From contig CAYGWD010000019.1 of NCBI GenBank assembly GCA_964353745.1, positions 1-20,655 of the forward strand: a stretch of DNA of 20,655 nucleotides, read 5' to 3'. Below the pieces are notes generated by a model. The model did no database searches and was not told where the DNA came from. It saw nothing but the letters and a program-made list of their open reading frames with translations. Of the stretch, positions 6,423 to 14,848 are shown piece after piece. The stretch's first letter is position 1; every line of letters starts with the position of its first letter. The position numbers were made by a program, and so were the translations under genes. This DNA is from CS1-C013 sp964353745. Lineage in GTDB: Archaea; Aenigmatarchaeota; Aenigmatarchaeia; Aenigmatarchaeales; Aenigmatarchaeaceae.

Positions 6423-7269
6423 AAAATTTTTAGAGGTAACAATTCCAAAATTTATTTTAGTTTCAATTACAAGCATTTTGTGCGGTTGGCTTATGTCATC
6501 AAAAGACGTATTATTTTCAAAAAACCTTTTTATTTCTTTAATATCTTATGGACTAATTATGGGAGCATTTAATACTTTCAACTGTTATTATGATTGGACT
6601 AGCGACAAAATATCAAAGCCTTATAGACCTATTCCTTCTTTAAGAATGGAGAGAAAAGAAGCCATGAATTTATTCGTTGTATTAACTATTTCTAGTCTTT
6701 TATTGAGCTTATTTGTTTCATTTATTGTTTTTACTTTTACGCTATCTGTTATTTTCTTGTCTTTTGTTTATTCTTATCCAAGAATCAAAATAAAAAAATA
6801 TTTTCCATTTAATACAATAATAGTTGCTTTTTGTTATGTTATCATACCACTTTTAATAGGTTGGAGTTTAGAATTTTCATTATACTCCATACCGATACCC
6901 ATATTTCTTATATTATCACTCATCAGTATCGGATTCGTAACTGTCAAGGATATTACAGACATATATGCTGATAGAATCTTCAACGTTTCTACACTACCTA
7001 TAAAAATTGGAATTTCTAAAATGTCAAAAATCATATCTTATTTTTTAATACTTTCTTATTTTTTATTTATAATATTCGCATTGTTAAAAATTTTAAGATT
7101 AGAGTTTATTCTTTTAGTTTCGTTAACTCCATTTGTATGGTCTTTATTCAATAGAATAAAGAAAAAACCAAATACAGAATTAGGTGAAAAATACTTGATT
7201 ATAGCAATTATGCTAGGGATAATAACAGAATTATTTGTTGTTGTTATTTATAGAATGGTGATGTTTTAA
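6415..7269 (+). CDS. UbiA-family prenyltransferase
   Basis: This 284-aa polytopic membrane protein has seven to nine hydrophobic helices. The first Asp-rich motif is N56-C-Y-Y-D60-W-T-S-D64 followed by KPYRPIPS (68-75). The second is K178-D179-I-T-D182-I-Y-A-D186 followed by TLPIKIG. These coordinate Mg and prenyl diphosphate in UbiA enzymes, which attach prenyl chains to quinone, heme, chlorophyllide or glycerol-phosphate acceptors. The start is placed at ATG 6415 because AGGT at 6404-6407 has ideal spacing. An upstream in-frame ATG at 6337 would encode an unlikely charged extension within the V4R gene. It overlaps the V4R gene by 8 nt. The acceptor substrate is unknown. The motif mix points to the branch that includes DGGGP synthase and chlorophyll synthase. 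Confidence 0.9.
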   Translation: MIKKFLEVTIPKFILVSITSILCGWLMSSKDVLFSKNLFISLISYGLIMGAFNTFNCYYDWTSDKISKPYRPIPSLRMERKEAMNLFVVLTISSLLLSLFVSFIVFTFTLSVIFLSFVYSYPRIKIKKYFPFNTIIVAFCYVIIPLLIGWSLEFSLYSIPIPIFLILSLISIGFVTVKDITDIYADRIFNVSTLPIKIGISKMSKIISYFLILSYFLFIIFALLKILRLEFILLVSLTPFVWSLFNRIKKKPNTELGEKYLIIAIMLGIITELFVVVIYRMVMF

Positions 7270-7964
7270 TATTCCATCTTCTTAACAACAATTCCCTTCT
7301 CGGTTATTTCCATTGGGAAAACATCTTTCTCATGATTGGTTCTTCTCATCTTCCTAATTTGCAATGAACTATAATTTTTTTCTCCTATACCTAAATAGTG
7401 TAGAACTATCACACAGTCAACAACGAATTCCTCGACACCGAATTTGCCTAAGGTCTTATATTCTTCTGGCAACTCAGAAGTTAAAATACTTGTAACACCT
7501 ATTCCTTTCAAACCTGTCAATAACTTGAATAATTGTTTTCTAATATCAGCTGGATCCTTATAATACAGCTCAAAAATAGTAGTTGAGTCTAATACGACTC
7601 TTTGAATCTTGTGCTGTTGAATCTTGTCCAACAATGGCGAGGTGATGTCGGTCATCTGGAACGGGTCCTGGAACTCTAATAACAATTTTTTATCGTCAAC
7701 ATACTTTTGCAAGTCCCAACCGAACCTCTTAACATCGTTTATTATGTCGTCCGGCTTCTCCTCCAACGTTATGAACATGCAAGTTTCTCCTTTTTTCAAG
7801 CCTTCCAAAAGAAACTGCGTGCAGAATATGGTTTTGCCTGTTCCTGCTGACCCGGAAACCAAAGTGGTCGAGCCTTTGACAAGTCCGCCTTCCATTAACG
7901 GGTCCAAACCAGGAATGCCAGAAGGTATTCTTTCAAAGTCGTTAGTCTTTTCTTTCTTAGGCAT
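7266..7964 (-). CDS. KaiC-like RecA-superfamily ATPase
   Basis: This 232-aa single-domain KaiC/RadA-like ATPase has Walker A GSAGTGKT (38-45), the catalytic glutamate pair in FITLEEKP (E68-E69), and Walker B RVVLDSTT with D126. The opening RIPSGIPGLDPLMEGGLVKG is typical of archaeal KaiC homologues. Such proteins are common in archaea as hexameric ATPases with roles in signalling or motility (relatives include ArlH and GvpD). The particular role here is unknown. The gene converges on UbiA with a 4-nt overlap. A TATA box (TTTATATA, plus-strand 7987-7994) lies 23-30 nt upstream of the ATG, so a leaderless mRNA is likely. That whole promoter is part of a 27-bp sequence repeated exactly 8.77 kb away. 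Confidence 0.88.
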   Translation of the reverse strand: MPKKEKTNDFERIPSGIPGLDPLMEGGLVKGSTTLVSGSAGTGKTIFCTQFLLEGLKKGETCMFITLEEKPDDIINDVKRFGWDLQKYVDDKKLLLEFQDPFQMTDITSPLLDKIQQHKIQRVVLDSTTIFELYYKDPADIRKQLFKLLTGLKGIGVTSILTSELPEEYKTLGKFGVEEFVVDCVIVLHYLGIGEKNYSSLQIRKMRRTNHEKDVFPMEITEKGIVVKKMEY

Positions 7965-7967
7965 GAT

Positions 7968-7994
7968 TAGAATTTGTTAAAAGTGATATATAAA
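7968..7994. repeat. 27-bp direct repeat, left copy (KaiC-like gene promoter)
   Basis: This is an exact 27-bp match to 16734-16760 in the same orientation. Here it fills the space between the ATG of the KaiC-like gene and position 7994, including its TATA box, and it also covers the 3' end of the decayed Cys-rich frame. Weaker similarity continues to the right into the decayed gene end. Confidence 0.9.
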
Positions 7995-8180
7995 TCTAAT
8001 TAAATCGCACAGTATTTGACGGCCAGGAGAACCTGGATATCTTGCACTGCCACCGCAACCACCAGCTCTTTTCACCTCACAAGCATTTCCGCATTTAGAA
8101 TCTGACATATAAGGTCTGGAAGGACAGTCCACATTTGAATCTGTTTGATTAATATTTGAAACATACCAACTTTTACTATA
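7977..8180 (-). pseudogene. 3' remnant of a Cys-rich secreted protein gene
   Basis: A 67-codon minus-strand open stretch lies between an upstream stop (8181-8183) and TAA at 7977-7979. It has no ATG before an internal PYM. Its middle, VDCPSRPYMSDSKCGNACE, resembles SVDCPSPP...VCGAECD in the Cys-rich module of the neighbouring 2189-aa protein. Its last 16 codons or so align at DNA level with the 3' end of the 844-aa protein gene (GCAAGAT... to ...TTTAA) after a 2-nt frameshift. The downstream DNA is the 27-bp repeat that also follows the 844-aa gene. It is best read as the decayed tail of a duplicated Cys-rich surface-protein gene. A short real gene starting at GTG cannot be excluded. Confidence 0.55.
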
Positions 8181-8238
8181 CTATAAATTATGATAATTTA
8201 AATTTTAAACATTTATTTGGTACACAAATCATCGAATT
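8181..8238. other. AT-rich spacer, no gene seen
   Basis: These bases are very AT-rich and lie between the decayed Cys-rich gene end and the stop codon of the 2189-aa protein gene. No clear hairpin terminator, RNA gene or start codon context was seen. Confidence 0.6.
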
Positions 8239-11200
8239 TTAGCATCTCTTTCCAAAGTTATTCGAAAGTATTATTGAATCAAGAATGTTTGTTTTACCAT
8301 CGCTATTCAAATCAGCAATTGTAGTGTTTTTGCCAAAGTTATTAGCTAATAGAATTGAGTCAAGAATATTAACAACCTTGTCGCCGTTCAAGTCTGCCAA
8401 GCAATAGAAGAAATAAGTTCTATTGGAAGCGCCCATGTTTCCGTAAGTATCATTTGCAAAGACTTTAACATTGTTCCAACCATTCGCTAGTCCTGTCATG
8501 TTGATTGGACCTGATATTGTTTTGTTGGCTGTGCTATTCAAAGTGTAGCCGATCCATGATGCTGGCCCGTCTATCGTAAAACTAAGAAGCACTGTAGTTT
8601 TATAGTAAGTTTTGTTCAATGGTGATTCGATTGTTATAACTGGCGGAGTTGTATCTATAACACAAATACAATTGTTATTACAATTTCCACTCACACAATC
8701 ATCGTTAGAATCGCATTCAGCTCCACAAACATCTTTAACACAGTATGTATTAGTTGGTGGTGATGGACAATCTACACTACAATTAGTACAAACACAATCG
8801 TTTTGGCAAGTATTATCACATGAACCTTCAACAATAGTACTGTCCATTATTTTATCATCATCATATTCAGTCAATTTCTTATCAACACAGTAATCGTTAT
8901 AAGTTTCTGAACATGAGTTTGGAGGACAATCTAGATTCTCATCGCATGTAGCACCACAAGTTGATTGATCACAAGTATGAGTTATCATTGGGTCACCTTG
9001 AGAACAAGTATCTAATGTGATACATTGACTATCAAAAGCATTCCTGAAATCCCATGTAGGATCATAACTATCATCTGGTGTATTGAAACAAGTTGCTATT
9101 CCAGTTAAATCGAATGAATCACAATCATTATTTTGTGTAGTATCATAAACATTGCAGTTTCCTGAATCATCACATAATGTACAGATTCCACAATCTGTAT
9201 TATCTGGCTTCATTTTACAAGCACCAGCCCCATCACAGTAACCGTATTTACAAGAATCCTCAGGACAATTGTCTTTCAGATCTTCGCCTTCTGACTGATA
9301 TTCACATATATTCGAAGCAGAACATTTTTTACATAATGGACAATCATCATGCGATAAACATTCTATAACTGTGAAGTAGATTGTATCAGATTTACCCATG
9401 TTACCATAAGTGTCATTAGAAAATACTATTATATTATGCGAACCTAATTCTAAGCCAGTCAAAGTGATGTTCCCATATATAGTCACATTTTCTTGACCAT
9501 CCAAACTATAACCAATCCATGATGTTGGTCTATCTACCGTAAAAGTTAGATTAACAGAATACGAGTTGTATGTAGTGCTCTCTGGGGATAGTATTTCTAC
9601 AACCGGTTCAATAGTTGAATAAACCATTGAAAGAATTGCGTTTGTCCTTGTTGTTTCGGGAACAGATGGGAAATAAACAGTCGCATAATTAATAATCTCA
9701 GTTCCATCTAAAACATCATTCTTGACATTGATACTAAAGTTAGCGTAACCACCTTCTCTAGAACCAACTTCATCTACGAACCAAGTAATAGTTCTTGTTT
9801 TTGGGTTGTAAGTTCCTGCAGGAGCAATTTGTATGCTGGTGTTAACATCGAATACTGGTCCTATACTCAAAGTAGAATCATCCAAATCTTGATCTAATGT
9901 ATCAGTGAAATAGACACCGTATGCAATTCCTACGCCTTCATTCTCGAATTCGACCATATAGTTTAATTCTTGGTTTCGTAATACTACGTTTTCTATGCCG
10001 TATTTAATATTAGGGTCACGAGCCACTGTAATACGAGATTGATGAGACGAAGGATCACATACGCATTCTCCATCTATACATTTACCTTTACCGCTAGAAC
10101 AAGGTCCACCAAAATCTGAACTTAAATCACAAACAGTATTAGCACCCGACCAATACCAGAAACCAATAGCATTACATACCATTTCATATCGATTGTTCGG
10201 CAAGTCCCAATACTTGAAGAAGAAACCTCTGTCCTTAGCGCATATTCCCTTTTTCTGGCCAGGCTGACATGCATAGATATCCGTATCAGTATTGCAATCG
10301 ACCCAAACACCAACAAAACTCGTTAATTGCCCTACATAAGGTACATCTTCACTTCTGATTCCATTCGACAAACAATCTGAACAAGCAGTAGACAGTTTAT
10401 CGTTCTTAAATAAATCATATCCGCATTCCCCACAATCAGGAATTGCTAAAACGGCTTTTGCTGCTGTTTTCCAACCGCCTATTAATAAATCAGCTGCTGC
10501 TGATAAAATCCATCCTGGAGATTTTGTGACAATTCCGTTTGCTACGCACTGAAAATAGCTCAGGCTTCCTGAGGCATTCCACGTACCCCATGCATCGTAT
10601 GAATTGTTTAAATAATAATAAGACATTCCACCGCCTCTGTCAAACATCAGAATAGTATCGTTCAGGTAAAGCTCCAAGAAGTACTTGCTATTGTTAATAT
10701 TAGTGACAAAAATCGAATGATCAGACTCATTAAACATCATTATTCTTTTAACCTCTATTCCGTTGCTTAATTTTAATCTTATTATCGTCTTAGTGTAGTT
10801 GTATCCTAGCTCAATAGAATAATTATACAAATCGCTCATATTTTGATTTGACAGTTCAGCGTTGAGAGCACTTGTTACATTATCAGTTGGCATTAACTCT
10901 GCAGTATCTACTTTTACAGGTTCATACGTAAGATATTTTTGAATATCGAATAAAGTCGTATGTCTTGATTCACTTGTTGTACCTATCAATGTGTATATTT
11001 CCTTGGATAATCCATTTTGCAGACCCCAATGATATCTAATTTTTACATTCAAATTACCTTCCTCTCTTGCTGTTACGCTATCCAATTTCCAGAATACTTG
11101 ATGTTCTTTTGGATAATAAATTCCATTGTTAGTGCTAGAAACATAATCAGTGTTGTTTGGAAGCTGTGCCACAACTACAACATCATTCGCCAGCTTCAAC

Positions 11201-14200
11201 CCATCATTCCTGTATGCAACTACATAATTCACAGTCTGTCCAGGGCTTACTCCTGTTGGTCCCCATACTATGACTCTTAAATCAGCCATTGGTTGCAATC
11301 CGATATCTATCCTTTCTATTGATATTGATAGATTTCTTGGCGAAGTTCTCTCATTCAATATTCCAGAGACCATGCCGGTCAGTGGGTCTTTGAATAGTCC
11401 AGTCAACTCAGTTACATTTGTAGATATTAATCTGTCATAAGTCCATCCTTCTCCTGATCCATGATCAGAGACATAGGATATCACTGAGAATCCTTCTCCA
11501 TAGTAAGGGTTAGTTACATTATCAATCCTGACATGGTTCAGAACAATGCTTAAGGAGCCATTGTAATATCCAGAAGACTCTCCCTCTATGAAAGTTTGTA
11601 GAACATAAAGTTCGGATTGATGTTCAACGCTGCCCTGATAATTCAACGTTCCATTCAAGTTTAATTTTGCGAATACTATGTCATTTCCTAAATAACTAAT
11701 CGTCCAAGTAGCTTGATACTTATCGTATACGCCGCTGCCGTTAACAGATTCTGTCAAATATCCTTCAACAATGCCTATTAAACCACCTGAGACCTTACCT
11801 TTTAGATAAATCTTTCCTTCTCCAGGTTTTTTGAATATCATGCCTTGCCAGTAACCATTATAAGGATTACCTTCGATGTTTGCTGTCCAATTGCCTTTGG
11901 AGAATCCGTTTCCATTAAAGGACCCGGAATTTATGAAGACGATTTCAAGATTGGTAAAATTAAGGTTTCCGTCTAAATCTCCTGTTACTGAAGTGTCCAG
12001 GGTTGCGTTTTGACTTTTAATACTCTCAAATAAAACGTGTGTACTCGATGAGTTTTCACTCATTGTGATTTCAGTGGTAGAAGTAGTCTCTAGATAATTC
12101 TCAAATCGTAAAATAAGTGGGTAATCGTCTTTTCCACCACCTGAAATAGTGTAAGGGGTATTTCCAATTCCATCACCATCTGTATCAACACCAGTATAAT
12201 TATGCCAATAGTTGCCAAGGTAGTTTATGTGTTCTGTACCATTGTAGTCGTAAGTTATTGGTTGGGGAGAATTCCAGATGTTGCTTGAAGTAGAATAAGC
12301 ATTACGCGTGTTGTTTATTAAGTTATTGAGGTAGATTCTGTTGTTGTTAGAAGATGAAAGATATATTCCATAGTTGGTGTTGTTGAAGATTGTGTTGTTG
12401 GTAAGAATGTTGTTGTTCGAACCAGAAAGATATATTCCATAATTCGTGTTGTTTTGTAACTTATTGTTGGTAATAGTGTTGTTATTAGAAGATGAAAGAT
12501 ATGTACCATAATTATTTTTGTTGACAGTATTGTTAGTCAGGGTGTTGTAGTTAGAAGATGAATAAAGATATATTCCATAATTCGTGTTGTTGAGGACTGT
12601 GTTGTTGGTTAAGGAGTTGTAGTTTGAGTCGGAATAAATGTATACTCCATAACTGTAATTGCTGATCCTGCAGTTCTTTATCGTGTTGTAACTTCTACTT
12701 GTCAAATAAATCCCATAGTTGGAACCTGTTCCAGTTATTGAATAACCTTGGCAGTTGAATGTTGTACCGTTAAAAGTACTAGGCCAGGCTATACAGGTTG
12801 ATGTTGAAGATAAGTTTTGAGTTAGTTTAACAAAGTCTGTAGGAGCGGCAATACTTATTCTATCTTGGCAGCTAGCACATGAATCACAGTAGAAAGTGTT
12901 GAGGCATAGGTTGGTACAGCCAGTTGTTCCTGTATCATTCCAGCCAACTGGTTTGGAACAGGTGTTGTTGACACCGGAATTGTCTGTTCCCCCAGAGACT
13001 ACAATATCTCTAACATAGTTTATGCACATCCTATTATCGGATGTGTTACTGTTGCTTGAGGATGAAAGATATATTCCATAGTTGGTGTTGTTGAAGATTG
13101 TGTTGTTAGTGATGGTACTATAGTTCGATGATATTATGTACATGCCAAAGCTGTTGTTGAAGATTGTGTTGTTGGTGATGGTATTGTAATTGTTACCCGT
13201 ATAATATGGTTGAAGATATATCCCGTATTGGGTGTTGTTGAAGATTGTGTTGTTAGTGATGGTATTGTAATTAGAAGAATAATAAAGATGTATCCCAATC
13301 TCGCTGTTAGAATTTACGCTGTTATTTTCTATTTTGTTGTTGCTTGAAGAATAAAGATAAATTCCTTCTCCTCTATTGAAAGAGAAAATGTTATATCCGA
13401 TAATGTCATTGTCTGAAGAAATTATGTATAAACCATGATAGGCGCTTGAACTGAAATTATTGTTGTTAATTATGTTATTGTCTGAATTGAGGTATATTCC
13501 GTAACTGTTATTTATGGCATTATTGCTGGTAAAGTTATTATCACCAGAAGTCGAATCTGAGTATATGCCATAGCCCTTGTTAAAGGATACGTTATTGCCG
13601 TCAAAGGCATTGTTGATACTGTAATAGTATAAATCAATGGCGTTTGCTTTGTTCATATTTATTGTGTTGTTAATTACTTGATTATCTTGGGATTCGTACA
13701 GATACAATCCGTCACTACCACTGATGTTAGAATTTTTTATTCTGAAATTATATGAATAAGCCAGTGTTATATGATTGGTATCAATTCCGTCCAACGTTAT
13801 ACTGTAAATGTCGAAAAAGTAGTAAACAGGCTTTCCGTTCACTTTGTTTGAAGTGCCAATAGTATTATTAAAATGAGATTTGGCAGTCCCAGAAACGCGA
13901 ATACCATAAATACTATTGTTCGAGGCAGAATTATTGGTAAGATTATTGTAACTAGAAGATTCTATGTAAATGCCATAATTTCTGTTTGAATAAAGAATAT
14001 TGCTTGTTAAGATGTTAAAACTAGATTGGGATAAATGTAATCCATATGCATTATTGGATACAATGTTATTCGTAAAATTATTATAAGAAGATGATGCTAG
14101 ATGAATACCGTTTCCTGCGTTTGAACTCACGATATTGTCAAAAAACATATTATTGGAAGAAGATTCGGAATAAATGCCGTATGAGCTGTTAGAGATATTG

Positions 14201-14808
14201 TTATTATTGATTATGTTGTACCGAGAAGACCACAAAAACATGCCGTATGAATCAGAGGATAAGAGATTATCGAAAATCGTGTTGTTGTTTGAATTACTGT
14301 ACAAATATATTCCATATGCATTGCTAATTATTTTATTTCTAGATATCGTGTTGTTGCTCGAACCAGTTAAGTATATGCCGTAGCCTTGAATAGTTGATAT
14401 GATGTTGTCTGTTATGTTATTGCTTTTATTCGATACTATCCTTATTCCTGCATAACCACTTTCGCTGTTGGTTATCTTGAAGCCCGTAATCACAGAATTA
14501 TTAGTAGAAATATAAAAGACATCTCTTCCCATTCCATTAACGATTGTATTATCTTTGCTCTGTCCTTGAATCACTATGGGTTTATTTACAACAATATTAT
14601 ATTCATAATAACTTCCATTGTACACATAAACAGTATCGTTAACAAAAGCAGCATTTACCGCTGCTTGAATGGTGGTATAATTGCAACCTGAAGAGCATAC
14701 TGTAATAGTTTCCGCACTGACACTATTTACAATTAAAAAGAAGAAAACTGCTGCAAACAAAGCTATTTTTCTAATCATACTTTTGTTTGATAAAACAGAA
14801 CAATTCAT
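8239..14808 (-). CDS. Giant secreted beta-helix (NosD-like) protein with DUF11, Cys-rich, Ig-like and dockerin modules
   Basis: This 2189-aa exported protein has a signal peptide ending at about residue 32 (LIVNSVSA|ETITV). Residues 33-620 and about 653-870 form right-handed parallel beta-helix (NosD/CASH) arrays of NNTITNNTIFNN-type rungs rich in N-glycosylation sequons. The second array closes with the NosD-like NYWHNYTGVDTDGDGIG. DUF11-like beta domains follow at about 1175-1260 and 1588-1706. There is an Ig-like module at 1732-1814, a Cys-rich module at 1815-2050, a second Ig-like module at 2053-2135, and a dockerin-like pair at 2135-2189 (DLNGDKVVNILD and DLNSDGKTNILD). Beta-helices of this type often bind or cleave polysaccharide, and dockerins dock to cohesins. 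Copper insertion, the NosD role, is unlikely given the architecture. A TATA-like stretch at about 14829-14840 supports ATG 14808. Confidence 0.88.
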   Translation of the reverse strand: MNCSVLSNKSMIRKIALFAAVFFFLIVNSVSAETITVCSSGCNYTTIQAAVNAAFVNDTVYVYNGSYYEYNIVVNKPIVIQGQSKDNTIVNGMGRDVFYISTNNSVITGFKITNSESGYAGIRIVSNKSNNITDNIISTIQGYGIYLTGSSNNTISRNKIISNAYGIYLYSNSNNNTIFDNLLSSDSYGMFLWSSRYNIINNNNISNSSYGIYSESSSNNMFFDNIVSSNAGNGIHLASSSYNNFTNNIVSNNAYGLHLSQSSFNILTSNILYSNRNYGIYIESSSYNNLTNNSASNNSIYGIRVSGTAKSHFNNTIGTSNKVNGKPVYYFFDIYSITLDGIDTNHITLAYSYNFRIKNSNISGSDGLYLYESQDNQVINNTINMNKANAIDLYYYSINNAFDGNNVSFNKGYGIYSDSTSGDNNFTSNNAINNSYGIYLNSDNNIINNNNFSSSAYHGLYIISSDNDIIGYNIFSFNRGEGIYLYSSSNNKIENNSVNSNSEIGIHLYYSSNYNTITNNTIFNNTQYGIYLQPYYTGNNYNTITNNTIFNNSFGMYIISSNYSTITNNTIFNNTNYGIYLSSSSNSNTSDNRMCINYVRDIVVSGGTDNSGVNNTCSKPVGWNDTGTTGCTNLCLNTFYCDSCASCQDRISIAAPTDFVKLTQNLSSTSTCIAWPSTFNGTTFNCQGYSITGTGSNYGIYLTSRSYNTIKNCRISNYSYGVYIYSDSNYNSLTNNTVLNNTNYGIYLYSSSNYNTLTNNTVNKNNYGTYLSSSNNNTITNNKLQNNTNYGIYLSGSNNNILTNNTIFNNTNYGIYLSSSNNNRIYLNNLINNTRNAYSTSSNIWNSPQPITYDYNGTEHINYLGNYWHNYTGVDTDGDGIGNTPYTISGGGKDDYPLILRFENYLETTSTTEITMSENSSSTHVLFESIKSQNATLDTSVTGDLDGNLNFTNLEIVFINSGSFNGNGFSKGNWTANIEGNPYNGYWQGMIFKKPGEGKIYLKGKVSGGLIGIVEGYLTESVNGSGVYDKYQATWTISYLGNDIVFAKLNLNGTLNYQGSVEHQSELYVLQTFIEGESSGYYNGSLSIVLNHVRIDNVTNPYYGEGFSVISYVSDHGSGEGWTYDRLISTNVTELTGLFKDPLTGMVSGILNERTSPRNLSISIERIDIGLQPMADLRVIVWGPTGVSPGQTVNYVVAYRNDGLKLANDVVVVAQLPNNTDYVSSTNNGIYYPKEHQVFWKLDSVTAREEGNLNVKIRYHWGLQNGLSKEIYTLIGTTSESRHTTLFDIQKYLTYEPVKVDTAELMPTDNVTSALNAELSNQNMSDLYNYSIELGYNYTKTIIRLKLSNGIEVKRIMMFNESDHSIFVTNINNSKYFLELYLNDTILMFDRGGGMSYYYLNNSYDAWGTWNASGSLSYFQCVANGIVTKSPGWILSAAADLLIGGWKTAAKAVLAIPDCGECGYDLFKNDKLSTACSDCLSNGIRSEDVPYVGQLTSFVGVWVDCNTDTDIYACQPGQKKGICAKDRGFFFKYWDLPNNRYEMVCNAIGFWYWSGANTVCDLSSDFGGPCSSGKGKCIDGECVCDPSSHQSRITVARDPNIKYGIENVVLRNQELNYMVEFENEGVGIAYGVYFTDTLDQDLDDSTLSIGPVFDVNTSIQIAPAGTYNPKTRTITWFVDEVGSREGGYANFSINVKNDVLDGTEIINYATVYFPSVPETTRTNAILSMVYSTIEPVVEILSPESTTYNSYSVNLTFTVDRPTSWIGYSLDGQENVTIYGNITLTGLELGSHNIIVFSNDTYGNMGKSDTIYFTVIECLSHDDCPLCKKCSASNICEYQSEGEDLKDNCPEDSCKYGYCDGAGACKMKPDNTDCGICTLCDDSGNCNVYDTTQNNDCDSFDLTGIATCFNTPDDSYDPTWDFRNAFDSQCITLDTCSQGDPMITHTCDQSTCGATCDENLDCPPNSCSETYNDYCVDKKLTEYDDDKIMDSTIVEGSCDNTCQNDCVCTNCSVDCPSPPTNTYCVKDVCGAECDSNDDCVSGNCNNNCICVIDTTPPVITIESPLNKTYYKTTVLLSFTIDGPASWIGYTLNSTANKTISGPINMTGLANGWNNVKVFANDTYGNMGASNRTYFFYCLADLNGDKVVNILDSILLANNFGKNTTIADLNSDGKTNILDSIILSNNFGKRC
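8240..8394 (-). repeat. 155-bp dockerin-coding repeat, copy 1
   Basis: This is identical at every base to 14850-15004. It encodes the last 51 residues, both dockerin-like calcium loops and the shared C-terminus SNNFGKRC. The match ends exactly at the boundary with the Ig-like domain and one base inside the stop codon (TAA here, TAG in the other copy). Confidence 0.95.
12353..13107 (-). repeat. 47-bp direct repeats and degenerate rung repeats in the beta-helix region
   Basis: An exact 47-bp sequence occurs at 12353-12399 and 13061-13107, coding the same beta-helix rungs. Shorter copies of its core recur near 13153 and 13226, and degenerate rung repeats of about 22-24 codons run from roughly 12300 to 14460. 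Such internal repeats allow rung number to change by slippage or recombination. Confidence 0.8.
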
Positions 14809-14848
14809 TATTATTTAATTAAAAGGTGAAAAATAAATACTTGTTTTA

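Noticed and set aside
4734..7269. Calling the operon a bacteriochlorophyll synthesis cluster
   Set aside because: Family membership alone is not enough. GGR, V4R and UbiA are each broad families and no other pigment-pathway gene is visible.
8612..8893. Plus-strand frame of 93 codons rich in Gln, Ser and Thr
   Set aside because: It lies antisense to the Cys-rich region of the 2189-aa protein and its composition is explained as the complement of Cys/Asp/Asn codons. No start context or promoter is seen.
12300..14460. Repeated units considered as a CRISPR-like array
   Set aside because: The repeats are degenerate, in frame, and encode beta-helix rungs. There are no constant-length unique spacers.
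8239..14808. Assignment as the copper-maturation protein NosD
   Set aside because: Only the beta-helix fold is shared. The protein is far longer, carries DUF11, Cys-rich and dockerin modules, and there is no nitrous-oxide reductase or ABC transporter nearby.
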